33,298 bases of DNA from Apostichopus californicus. Taxonomy: Eukaryota > Echinodermata > Holothuroidea > Aspidochirotida > Stichopodidae. The stretch spans positions 1 through 33,298 of the forward strand of contig JAIPMN010032921.1 of NCBI GenBank assembly GCA_020650975.1, read 5' to 3'. The notes below the pieces were generated by a model. That model did no database searches. It was not told where the DNA came from and saw only the letters and a program-made list of their open reading frames with translations. The translations under genes were made by a program, and so were the position numbers. Below, piece by piece: positions 1 to 12,424 of this stretch; position 1 is the stretch's first letter, and every line of letters starts with the position of its first letter.

Positions 1-877
1 ATATATCAGGGGGGTTAAATCCGGACTAAATGGACTAAATGGTGTGGTGTACAAAGTCCCAGACTAAACAAAAATTCTCCTCCACCTCCTCTCACATTGG
101 AGATGCGAGATTTACCCGACCAGCCCATTTTTTTTCTTTACGCACGCTACAACTTTGAATGAAACGTGTTACATACTTGTGATCAAGCCAAGTCATTGAT
201 GGCGGGATTAGCTGTTGGATTGACCTTTACAATTCTGTTTAGTTTCGAAGTCTGTATCTACAAATCAAGGTTCATATTTACAGTTTGATATTAATTGCAG
301 CAATATAAAACTATATAAACAAACTAAGGCGAGTTAAGACTCATTCTATAAGCAGTACAGTGAAACGAAGCGATTAACATGCTCACGTACGTGTGTCCAT
401 ATAGGTAGCCTACATTGTAAGGTTATGTGTGTTAACAAATTACAAACACTATAACTTTCAAAAACATTCACTCCATTTGATCAATCTCAAGACTAGATTG
501 TTATGTGATATTGTTAGAAATATTACTGCATCTTGCTATTCGTATATTTGGTGCAGTTTTAATTAAGTTTAATTCTTCCTAACAAAACCATCATAACGCA
601 GGCATTTGTAACAATGTTCCATTTATCTTATCTATATTTGTTTTATCTTATCATGATATATTTCTTTTTTGAGGGAGGGTGTAGGTTGGGTGGAGTTACA
701 TGGCGAAGATATTTGAGAAGTGTTCTTCATCTGCATAGATTCACGTCTACACATGTTTATCTGTAGCCCTATCTACTTCAAGAGAGTAGAGAAAAGATAA
801 GCAGCTTAACTTACCATGTCCCATAATCACAAACTAAGATAATTAGCATGGGTGTGATTTGATTTCTAAAAGCAAAC

Positions 878-894
878 GGGGGGGGGGGGGGGGG
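878..894 (+). repeat. Homopolymer run of 17 G
   Basis: Seventeen consecutive G on the + strand. A 63-codon open frame runs through it as glycine codons and is not a credible gene. The exact length is likely to be unreliable in an assembly. Confidence 0.9.
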
Positions 895-3800
895 ATCCTG
901 GGGCAGGTGGTCAAAGGGGCTGTCTCCTTCACTTTTTCGAACTGTTGTTGTTTTATAAAGACGCTAGAAGTAATATGGTGTAATATTTATAGGTTATTTT
1001 CAAGTAATACTTGTGTATTTGAAAATGTTCTTATTCTATCTGCAAACTAAAATGTTTCCAGATTTATTAAGCGACATAAAAAGTAACAAATGGCCAATCG
1101 TATCGTTAATGAAGGGCTGGACGGCGTCCATTGATACTCTCATAGATTTTCAAACCGTCTGAGAGGGTTTCTCTCAAAATTCAATACAGCCAAACTGGAT
1201 AAACTTAAATGACATAAGCATATATGGTACTGTCACATTGGTACTAGTAGTATTATGCTAGTACCATAGTGCGTTATATATTTAAATAAGAATCGTCACA
1301 CTGGGTCGATCATTTGTATAGCCTGTGTAATAACATTATAAATAAGTCAACAAATATCGCGGAGTTGCCAAAAATGCTGTGGCATAACCAACCAAATTAC
1401 CGGCAGAATCGGATAAAAAGCAAACTCTGTCTGGAAAAAGTAGGGTGGGGCAAGTGCACCTCTTTCACCTTGTTATCCCGCCACCGATCGTGAGTATGGT
1501 ATATTTGCAATAGTATCAAGATTGAAACCAAAATTAATTACATATCGGATTTTTAGCCACGGTTAGAGGTTTTACTCAGCATTGATATGAACGTATTATG
1601 TAGCTGAACAATTACATGTTATAATTTGTCTTGAATACCGACCTTTCCAAAGATACGTATCCATTAGTAGGTACTGTTTTTTGCGTGTCTGACTGTGTCA
1701 CAGTGTGGAATCCGAGTTGACAGCGGTAACGAGCCACATGGTATCAAGTTTTTAACCCAGACGATATTAACAGTGATGAAAACCTGATTATTGTTGTTGT
1801 ACTATAGCCCTGAAAAAAAGGTGACTGCGACAAGGATGGCGATCTTGCTTCGATGGTTATCATATAATCAGCATAAACTTGATTTATAATAGGCTATTAT
1901 TTGGCCACCTCCCATCTTCAGTCGGGAGAAAATGGTTCTGTCTGGGGACAATGATTCACTCGGGGAATTTGCAACTGTTTTTCAACCAGTCGAAATTTTA
2001 AATGGGATTTGATTATATTTTATTCTAAGAATTAAAACAACTATCCAGTGACTTAAATTGACATCGTTTTTACAGTATGTGTTAGATTTTAAAACAAAGG
2101 TACCAGCTGAAATACCTCTAGTAAAGTTGTGAGTAGATGTGGATGTAATATAAAACGTAGAGAAACACCTAAAAAACGTCTTGCCTAATTAAAAAAAACA
2201 TTTATTTTTCTTTCAGATATGAATAATGGCAATTTCAAATTCGAAAACATATTTTGAAAGTAATAACAAAAATGTAAGAAAAACAAAAAAATGAGCAATT
2301 GTCAATATTAAGTTACAAAGCAAAAAGGCACATTTAAAGTTATTTGCAACATAATCTTAACCATTTCCCCCACTATGAATATGACATACCAACTATGCAT
2401 TTGTTAACACTATCATATATACCATCGCAACTGAAAGCCGGGCCAAATCTGAGACGTTATCCTCTCAAATTCACTCTTACAGGGGCTGGATCAGCCAGAG
2501 TTTCCAACGGACATTCAAAAAACTATAAGTATCATTTGAATTACCTTATCAAAGTTTGCACCTCTGAGAACGATGTTTCTGGTAAACTAGCAAACACAAA
2601 TTAGCTGAGCTTCTTATTCTGTTCACAGATAGATGTACGGCAGGTTTTGTACACATAACCTTTGTATTATTTAAATTGTTATGATAAGTAAAACTCATCA
2701 AAATTGACATTTGAATGAAAAGCTAAAGACTAGTTATGTAGAAAAATATTACTGTTATCACCAATCTCCTTTAGATGTCTTCTAAACATTTACATATCTA
2801 TACGAATGAATCGAAATGATATTCAACCTTGCATGTAGAAAATGATGTGATTCACATAGACAACATTAGGCATCAAGTAGTATTGGTTTTTGGGGTTAAA
2901 CTGTTATAAATCTCCCAGAGTTTTAAACATTGTGACATCGTAATATGAACACTGATATGTTATTTGTATAATATATACATCTATTATGGGGAAGAATTGT
3001 TTGCTGAAGAATCCGTCAAACTCTGCTTTCTCTTCACGTGCAAATTCACTACCCACATAACCGGTAGTTGATTCATTTTAGATTCAATGACTTATATCCC
3101 TACGGTCAAATAAAACAATAAAAGGACACCAGCATCAGCTGAATGCTGTGGACTGTCTGTCACATAGTCAACTGAGAAATTGGTCATCTCAAATATATGC
3201 AACCCAGTGAACCAATATAACATTATAATAAAGCCACCATACTATGAACAAGCAATATCAGTTTTGAGTCTTTTTCAGGTAACATAGCAGTCCCATCTGT
3301 TTTATCTATGATTTAGCCATAATTTTCCAGAAATTGAAAGGTTTACATCTGTAAAGGTTGAAAATAAACCTTTTTTTTAAGGAGGAACAATTTCCTTCAC
3401 TTTGCGCATGCGTTGAAGTTCATGCATAATTCCGTTAAACAGGTGGAATTATACACAAAAGCGTGTTAAAGTACATAATGTATGTTCCTTTGTTTCAATG
3501 TTGTTGTTGTTGTTCATGTTGACGTTAGCGTACACTATTTTATTTAAGAAATATAAAAGCGCTTCCTAAACGAATCTATTTAAGCTTCTTCACAACGATA
3601 TCAAATTGTGAACAAAATGAACGATATCTCACTGCCTACATACGTCACAGAAGCATTTACTAAGTAGGATTTTACAATTGAAGGATTTTTCTCTTCATAA
3701 ACAAGGTAGGCCTGCATATTTACCTCAAACTGGTTCTCAAAAAAGTGTATGTGATTTTATCTTAGTCGTAATTTTATAAGGCCAATACATTTGAAAAGTG

Positions 3801-5099
3801 CCAAACTTGATTGTTAATATATGGTTAGTTAGATACCCTAAAAATTATAACACAATAATTGTTATTATATAAGGTTATAATAAAAAACCAATAAAAAGCA
3901 AATATCCCAGCCCATGTCGTTCCAAATAGCGTACCTATCTACATAATAAAGGATTTTGAATACATTTGTATTACCATACAATGACTGTAACAAAGGATAA
4001 CTTCATGATGTACATTTCTAGTTTTCTTCTGGAAAAAAGGCAAAACTTCAGAAATAAGAATAGCAACGATAATGAAACTAATAAAAATAGGTAAGAATTA
4101 AAAAGGAACATATGAGGTTTTATCACTATAATATATGTGGATTGTTCTATAGCTGAGGTATAACCATGATTGTTTTATTAATATGGATCAAATAAATATT
4201 ATAACATGTTATTTACAAGAAAAGTTTATTTGATTCTCATTCAGGTGTTAAGAACTGTACCACATAGAAAGTGATACAAGTATTACATTATATCATCTCT
4301 GAGGCGGGATGTAATACACTGATGTATAAATGTTCTGTTGACAATAATATGATGATGACGTCAACCTTCTTTTGGAAATACTGTTCCTTTTTTTAATCCA
4401 GGTTTATAAATTCTAAATTATCACCCATCCAAACTAAATATTATGCCATATTGTAACAAAATAACATTTTTCACATTGAACTAGTTCTCTTTGTTATTCA
4501 TAGCGAACGTGTAACTTGCTACAAAACAAGATTTCTTCTCTTTAAATGTGTGATACTTCTACTGACATCATAGTTAATGGTTTGTCGGCTAGACTAGTAG
4601 TCCAGTCGTTTTGTGTGATGAGGCTCTAATGTTTAAGTTTCGCCAAATTAAAATATGACTGCCAACTGGGCTGGCAGCGTTTGGTATTTAAATGCATTTT
4701 TAAATGCGTGTGTTCCAACAAATTAACAATTCACTTCAGTAAATTGTAATACAACATACAAAATAAGAAGACCTTTACACAAGAATTTATGACATAGCCA
4801 AAACAGTATTACACTGTATGTAGTATGGTGTTGACAGTATTAGACTGTATATATGTAGCATGGTGTAGTCCCGATATATCAAGAACCTTAAAAAAAATCA
4901 CGATGACATAATACGAGAAAATTTAAATCAGAACAATAATAAAAAAAAAACAGAAAGTGAATTAAAAGGAACACATGCATTACATATTAAGCTTCAAGGG
5001 ACATTGGGTTAATTTCGTAGTATTATGCAAATCTACGGTCGAATCAAATAGGTGTGTAAGTAATCTGTTTATTCAAATCATTAAGAACAAGTTAAACAT

Positions 5100-5196
5100 A
5101 CTTGTAGGAACAGGAGCAAATGGACCCGTTGCAAAATCTTCTTCACTTTCACAAGTGGAGGCAGGAGCGTTTCTGGCCCCTCGCATTTATTGAGGG
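5100..5196 (-). other. GC-richer, coding-like patch; possible repeat or exon relic
   Basis: This patch is clearly richer in G and C than its surroundings. On the minus strand it is open without stops and reads with an acidic stretch followed by a Pro/Thr/Ser-rich stretch. No good pair of splice sites frames it. It may be a fragment of an interspersed repeat or a decayed exon. I do not recognise a family. Confidence 0.25.
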
Positions 5197-5707
5197 AATC
5201 GTTGCACTCAATGACATAATCTTTCAAACTTATATTAGCAGAAAGGAGTTTCAATCATCATTTTTTTCATCATGCTTAAATATTCAATTTAATGCTCTTT
5301 TTATTTTTTGTATTTATTCTTTTCATGAAAATTCAAAAATCGAAATGCAACACTGAACTCGTGAAGTTTAGATATGTAGACATTCGGACATAAGATATTT
5401 CCAGTAACCCGTTGGAGTCACTACATAATCTACAAATGTCTTCTAGTGCTGAATACCACAGTAGTTTTCTGTCCCACAATTTTTTAAAGCTTCCGACGAC
5501 ACTGTTACAACATTGGAAATTTGGCAGCTGACAATTGATATCTTGTGACTATGGATCTGAAAGCACGTGACAATAGCAGCTTCGTATTTATTTGCACATG
5601 TATAAAGTACATGGGAATGTTGCATGTTTCTTCTTTACAATGAACATTGATATGGCAGTCAACGATGTTGAGGATCGATTATATTAAATAACTGCTATTG
5701 TCTAATA

Positions 5708-6245
5708 ACATGGGTTATTGAGACTTGTCTTAAGACCCTTTTATATACCTAATTTATGATCTAAATATGACCCTGCTCAATTTGAACTCTTAAGTGTCTG
5801 TTTTTCAGGGGAGGACCCCACACCCTACATGTGAAACAAATTAGCGATCACAGGAACACTATACCCTTCCTTGTAATCACGCCCTTACATAGACGTTCTT
5901 GGCCCTTCCTATCACAGCCGAGGAATACTTAGTAAAGAATGTGGTGAGCAGTGGGTCCATGCATACTCCTCTTCCGTCATTCGAGGGAAAATGGTTCAGT
6001 TTTGGGCATGTTTATATTCAGTCTGGGAAAATTACACCTGTCTCACATGTTAGTTACACAACCTTACAACCTCACACAAAATTCGAGATTAGTTATTAGC
6101 AAGACCTTGCCCTTAGACCTTATTATAGACCTAATTAATGTTCCAATGATGAGGTATTAATGCATATATTGGTTGCTTTTCAGGGACAAGGACCTCAAAC
6201 CCCATACACGAGAAACATGTTATCCCCAACCTATGATATCTTATG
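5708..6245 (+). repeat. Diverged direct repeat, likely old interspersed element
   Basis: Two segments of about 140 bp, at 5708-5850 and 6083-6221, align at an offset of about 375 bp. They share GTTATT, CTTAAGACC/CCTTAGACC, an ACCTAATT block, a TTTTCAGGG block and then an A-ACCC-A-AC-TG/CGAGAAACA block. Sequence between them (5975-6045, with GGGAAAATGGTTC) resembles 1910-1960. The pattern suggests remnants of one interspersed repeat family present in at least two or three damaged copies. No coding capacity remains. Confidence 0.4.
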
Positions 6246-6249
6246 CACG

Positions 6250-9200
6250 CCACTGCAGCTTTCTGCAATGAAGTAATGTGGTGGAAAACTGAACTTATTT
6301 GTTGGTGACACCTGAGTTATTATTACATCAATGTCCTCTGTACTTGACAACGTATCGTATGCTTCTTATTCTGTTTCAAGATTTCGGTTTTCTCTCGAGA
6401 CTATCCAGGTCTGCTGCCATGTGGTATCTCTGTATAGAACAAAATAAGATCAACTAGTACATCATGATTACCGACATAGCTAAGCACTCATATATTATTT
6501 ATCATACATAAAATAGTCACCAGCACTTCCAAGTTAATATATAAAACAGATTGATAGTTTACGATCATATCAGCTATGTGTTTTTGCTTTCCGAGTTCGT
6601 TAATTACCAGTGAGTGAATTAACAATTATTCTACGTTTTTCTGCAAACTTTTCTTTGTGACAGCTACATGTTAAATGAAACTTAGAACCACATTGGCCAT
6701 GACAAGGTAAAAATATTCAAATCAATCTCTAAAAATATACAAGAACATCAGAGTGACACCATGTGTAGCTTCAAATCAGCCTCGTGATCTTGGATAATAT
6801 ATGTGCAATATCACAGTCATGTTAATGCTAAGAAGCGTAATGAGTTTCAGATTAAAATTGATATGAGTAGCCGAATGATACATTACGCTTCTGTCCACCG
6901 TGGAGTGGTCTAATGAGAGGGGTGTCCAATGTACAATTATTTATACATGTATTCAATGTATGTACAATCATTGTATAGATGTAAGTTAGTCTGGCCAATG
7001 TAAGCTTCGATAATAAGGTAGCCTTATAAAAACATATGATCGACCAAAAAGTTAGTAAGACGTATGTTTGATATGTTGTACTCTTACTGGCAACCTTTTA
7101 TTACTAATCCAAGTAAAACAACGATGCTAGAAACTTGCAAAAACAGACGTAGCCAACATCTTTCCATTTGATGGTGTCATTTGGCGTTATTTTTCTACAA
7201 CTGAAAATTCTTAATAATTTTAAGTGATGTTGCCGTTACACCTTGGTTTCAGGCTCATTAGAGCAGAAAGATAAGTGTTAGAGAATAATTTGAGGTAATA
7301 GTAGCAACAATGACAATATAAAAGTTTTTTTTTTCAAACGCATGGTTTTAGATTAGCATTTTTTGAGTTATTTCAACAAATTGAAAATATTATTTTTAGT
7401 TTTCAATGTTGATAAAATGCCATGATAATACTTAAATAAAATGCCATATGCAACTTCAGCAATGTTATGTTATAGGAATGAATATATCAATATAATTGAT
7501 TCTTCTCAAGCGTCATCCCATGTTTATCATTGTTTCAAATAACAATAATGATCAGCTGAGATGTTATTAACAACATTCGAAGTCAGCCTATTAAATTTGC
7601 TTTAGCATTAGTTTGTCTTCTTAAATACAAATTCGAACTTTAAGCCTTGATACTTACTTAAATATTTAATATTTTCATACGAGCCACATGATAATTATTT
7701 GGGTGCTATGCCGTGGATATAGTGATACGTTCTATGTCGGGATGAAACAAAATCGTCCTTTTTTTAATGTTTGTTTTGTAGTGTTTAGAACTTGCACTCT
7801 ATTATCATTATTTCCTTACCTATAGCGATGACGGAAGCTTTCCACCTAAATAAAATAAGAAAGAAAGAAAAAGTTCAGAAAAATAAGATAAACATTAAAA
7901 TGCCAACGCCGCCAATCCTCCCCACCTGCAGAAAGGCTCTTTATCCTTGCTACAATTAATTCTAGTTAATAAAACAAGACTGCCATCGAAGCAATCAATG
8001 CAACGCTTCTGTTTAACTGAGACACTCTCTCTCTCTCTCACAACACACGAACTAATATATACATATCACAAATAGCATCGATTTTGAATCGACTTCCTAT
8101 CATCATAATTAACATTTAACTATTATCAGGTAGTTTGTAATCACACAAAAATTAGTCATACTAACCTGTCGAACTAACCGTCTCATTTATATAAACTGTA
8201 AAATATAGTCCGCTGTCACATTTAGCCACATTTTGATACCAAGATAAGAAACCTCAAACAATTAAATTAAACTTATTATTTCACTGGTCCGCTGCTCATT
8301 TTACCTGCCATTCTTCCACCAACATTCTGATACGACTATAGACTTGATAACCTAGACTTAATAATGTTTACAGTCAACAATAATGATATACCCACATTCA
8401 GATTTTACTTTTCACATACCACCCTATACATCCTACAATGCGCATAAAAAAAACCTTCAAAATAATGAATTAAAACATAAGTTAGGTGTCGATATCTCAT
8501 AGTTGTACGAAAGAGGGACATTTTAGAGCTAGTACTGTTTCAGATGTTCATATTTAAGATATTTAGCTTGAAAGTCTGATACCAAATATTTGAATCACAC
8601 TACTAAGGCAAAATCAATGATCAGTTCAGTTCAGTTCCTCGGTACAGTTTTTTCATTTTAACGTTTAAATCTATCGTTTGTGCACTATAATTCTTTGATA
8701 TTAAATAAATTTGATTACTTTCTGACAAAAATAAATAAATAATCAAGATTGTAATGGATTGCCCAAAAACAAAAACAAAAGAAGCAGAGGAAAACCACTC
8801 CCAGCTGTTATTTGCATCTTAAATAACATTACACACACCCACCCAAAGTGTCTGCATAGTTTATTTGTCTGCCTAAAGCAAGTGGCCAAAACGTAAATTG
8901 AAAAGAGAAAACTTTGAATTTGAAGAGTTTTTTTTTATATATTTTGTTCTTACTTTTATTTATTAATAAGACGTATTTGATTATATGATACCGTAAAGAC
9001 GTCGTGTTAATCGACCAGATCTTGTTGAACATGTACCAACGTCTACATGTAAAAAGTGTATTGTTGGAAGTAGTTTGTGTTTAACCAAAAAAATAAAGTA
9101 TAAATGTTTACCATGGAACATGTGCTATGGCTTTAATTGATTTTATGTGTGGCTATTAGATATGGAATGACACAGGTATCTCACTGTGCACATGTATATG

Positions 9201-9490
9201 TATGTATCATACTGACCGATTTATTAAATGAAGTATAATATTCACGATTTGCATAAAATTACCTTTTGACGATATTCTGCTTCTGTCAATTCATCTCCAA
9301 TAGATTTCGTCTGTAAATAAGGTAATATGAATAGAGATGAGAACAAATACAAGAAATTTTTAATTATTTCCCAGTAAAATGATGGTGTTGTCCAGTAGGA
9401 ATAATATAGATATTTATAGCGAAATAAGCAACTGTATAAGTTTGCGAAAAATGAAATATATCGTTAGCTATACCATAGCAAGTAGGAACA
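6250..9490. other. AT-rich non-coding stretch, no gene seen
   Basis: I see no credible exon, RNA gene or recognisable mobile element here. There is a 12-bp inverted repeat at 6832-6843 and 6882-6893 (AGAAGCGTAATG and its complement, 38-bp loop) and a short CT microsatellite near 8027-8039. The last 30 bases before the array become C/T-rich (CTCCTCCTGCTCC) and merge into it. Confidence 0.55.
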
Positions 9491-9722
9491 GTTTCCTTTC
9501 CTCCTCCTGCTCCTCCCCCTGCTCCTCACCAACACCACCACCATCAATACTTTAACATGAAATCCATCACCATCATCACCTACCACAATCGTTGCCATCA
9601 TCATCATCACCTTGTGATCCCACGATCATCATCATATGCATCATCATCAGTTACATCATCATCGTCATCACATATGATCCCATCATTATCATGGTGGTAA
9701 GCAACATGAGTATTAGCATCAC

Positions 9723-9763
<41 letters not shown>

Positions 9764-10865
9764 CCATCACCGTCATCACATCCTTCATCACCACCATAAT
9801 CACCACCATCATCACCACCATCACCACCAAAATCACCAACACCACCATCACCACCATCATCGTCACCATCATCACCACCATTACCAACACCATCACCATC
9901 ATCATTACCACCATGATCATCATCATCACCATCATCACAATCACCATCATCAACACCATTTTCACCATCACCATCATCACCATCATCACCATCATCGAAA
10001 TCATCATCCTCACCATCATTAGCAACAAGATCCTTACGACCATCACCACCAAATCATCCACTTCACCACCACCATCATCGTGATTTACCATCATCGTCCC
10101 CATCACCACCATCACTTTCATCACCATCACTATTATCACCATTATAATCATCACCATCATCATAATCACCATCACAACCATCATCACCATTACTACCAAC
10201 ATCATCACAACCACCACCACCATCATCATTATCATTATCAACACCATAACCATAATCACCAACATCATCACCATGATCACCAACAGCATCACCGTCATCA
10301 CTACCACCATCACTATCATCACGATCATCATCACCAGCAACGTCATCACAGTCATCACCATCACCATAAGATTCCACAATGATCATCATGATAATCATCA
10401 TGATTGTTAACATTACCTTCACCATTACCACAATCATCACCATCAACATAATCACCATCATCAACACAATTATCATCACCATGCACCAACAAAATCATCA
10501 TCACTATCATCACCACAAACAACATCACCACCAGAAATATCATCACCCCCATCATCAACAACATCACTATTCCCATCACCATTCCCATCACCATTATCAC
10601 AATAACTACCACCATCATCACCTTCACCATTACCACCGCCGTTATCACACTCACCATTACCAACATCACCCTCAACTTCATCACCTTCATCACCATCATC
10701 ATCACCACCATCACGATAACCATCACCATCATCATTATAACCATCACCATCACCATAATCACCATCATCACCACCATCGTCAAAATCACTATCGCCATCG
10801 CCATCATCATCATCATCATCCTCAACATACCCATGATCATCACCATCATCATCATCATCATTATT

Positions 10866-10920
<55 letters not shown>

Positions 10921-10960
10921 ACAACATCATTATCATCACCATCATCACCATCATCACCAT

Positions 10961-11090
10961 CATCATCGACCTCCACTATCATCACGACCGCCACGAACAT
11001 CACGACCACTGCGACGATAACCACCACAATCACTACCACCACGATCACCACAGAAACGGCCACCGCCACCGCCAACGTCATCGTAATAAT
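10961..11090 (+). repeat. Duplicated CpG-bearing block inside array I, copy 1
   Basis: This 130-bp block matches 11359-11488 at an offset of 398 bp with only scattered substitutions. Shared landmarks include CATCATCGACxTCCAC, CGACGATAACCACCACAAT and CACAGAAACGGCCACC. It is far richer in G and CpG than the rest of the array, so the duplication is obvious by eye. It implies that array I grew partly by segmental duplication of about 400 bp and not only by triplet slippage. Confidence 0.8.
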
Positions 11091-11095
11091 CACCG

Positions 11096-11145
11096 TTACC
11101 GTCTACGTCACCGTCACCGTTACCGTATTCGTCATCGTCATCGCC
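11096..11145 (+). repeat. ACCGTY hexamer patch inside array I
   Basis: A short run of CACCGT, TACCGT, TACGTC and similar hexamers gives way to CGTCAT and CGCCAT steps. It sits directly after copy 1 of the 398-bp duplication. A related CATCATCGT run lies at about 11210-11250. These look like local expansions of a CpG-containing variant. Confidence 0.7.
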
Positions 11146-11358
11146 ATCGCCACCACCATCACCATCACCATCACCATCACCACCATCACCATCACCATCC
11201 ATCATCATACATCATCGTCATCATCGTCATCATCGTCATCATCGTCATCATCATCATCCCATCACCAAGACCATCATCACTATCAACATCATTATCATTA
11301 TCACCATCATCACCATCATCACCATCATCAACATCATAATCTTCATCCCCATTTTCTC

Positions 11359-11488
11359 CATCATCGACGTCCACGATCATCACGACCACCACGAACATCC
11401 CGACTACCACGACGATAACCACCACAATAACTACCACCACGATCACCACAGAAACGGCCACCACCACCCCAACGTCATCATAATGATG
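11359..11488 (+). repeat. Duplicated CpG-bearing block inside array I, copy 2
   Basis: Second copy of the block at 10961-11090. A few CpG sites of copy 1 read as CpA here (for example ACCGCC to ACCACC), consistent with methylation-driven decay, though direction cannot be proved. Confidence 0.8.
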
Positions 11489-11740
11489 ATGATGATGATC
11501 ATCATCATCACCATCATCACCATCATCATCACCATCTTCATCATCATCTTCATCATCAACATCACCACCATCATCATTACCATCACTATCACTGTCACAT
11601 TCATCATCAACACCATCATCATAACCATCTACACCATCATCACCATCACCATCACTATTAATAATCATCATTACCACCGTGATCATGATCATTATCATCA
11701 CCATCATCACCATCACCACTATAAATTTCATGATCACCAT

Positions 11741-12240
11741 CATCATCACCAGCATCACCATATGATCCAACAACCATCATCACGATTACCACCATGATAT
11801 TTAACACCATCACAAACACCATCATCGTCATCATCATGGTCATAACCTCCATTCTATACATCTATGTGTCCATCATCATCATCACCATCTCCATTATCTT
11901 CATCACAATCATCACCATCATTATCATCATCACCATCATTATCATTACGACCGTCTTCATCATCACCATCTTCATCACCATCACCATCATCATTATCACC
12001 AGCATCACCATATGTTCCAACCATCATCATCATGATTAGCATCATGATTTTTAACATCATCACCATCACCAACACCATCATCGTCATCATCACCATCATA
12101 ACCTCCATTCTTTTCATATATGTGACCATCATCATCATCATCACCATCTCCATTATCTTCATCACAATCATCACCATCATTATCATCATTACCATCATAA
12201 TCATCACGACCGTCATCATCATCACCTCTTCATCACCATC
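11741..12240 (+). repeat. Tandem duplication of about 250 bp inside array I
   Basis: AGCATCACCATATG occurs at 11751 and again at 12001, exactly 250 bp later. Following landmarks keep step at 250-256 bp: a TTTAACA phrase, CATCATCGTCATCATCA, ATAACCTCCATTCT, then a CATCTCCATTATCTTCATCAC phrase and a CGACCGTCxTCATCATCAC phrase. The two units are clearly homologous and tandem. Confidence 0.8.
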
Positions 12241-12424
12241 TTATTCACCTTCACCACCATCATCACCAACATCACCGCCACCACCGCCATTACAACCATC
12301 ACCATCATCATCACTACCATCATCACCACCATCGTCATCACCATTACCACCATCACCACCACCACATTCATCACCATCATCACCTTCACCATCACCAACA
12401 TCATAATCATCAGATACAACCACA

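Larger units (their letters stand above)
1..5680. other. AT-rich non-coding stretch, no gene seen
   Basis: Both strands are rich in stop codons and the open frames are short. I find no run with convincing peptide character plus splice sites. Local features are a 17-base G run (878-894), a short (GTT)n stretch near 3500, a possible repeat fragment near 1895-1990 and a GC-richer patch at 5100-5196. The segment may be intergenic or part of a long intron; the sequence does not say which. Confidence 0.6.
9492..12420 (+). repeat. (CAT/CAC)n-type trinucleotide array I with higher-order structure
   Basis: About 2.9 kb made almost entirely of CAT, CAC, ATC and ACC triplets, with G very scarce on the + strand. 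The purest run is about 20 perfect CAT units near 10868-10920; another lies near 9720-9762. It is not a simple tract. CpG- and G-containing phrases punctuate it, including duplicated blocks at 10961-11090 and 11359-11488, and at 11741-11990 and 12001-12240. It yields long open frames in several readings (poly-Ile/Thr, poly-His and Ser/Pro on plus; poly-Met/Val and poly-Asp/Gly on minus). These are composition artefacts with no sign of being genes. Confidence 0.95.

Noticed and set aside
859..1050. 63-codon frame with a glycine run
   Set aside because: It is created by the 17-base G homopolymer; the rest has no recognisable character.
6832..6893. 12-bp inverted repeat considered as a MITE or terminator
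   Set aside because: The stem is short, the loop is 38 bp, and there are no target-site duplications or related copies nearby.
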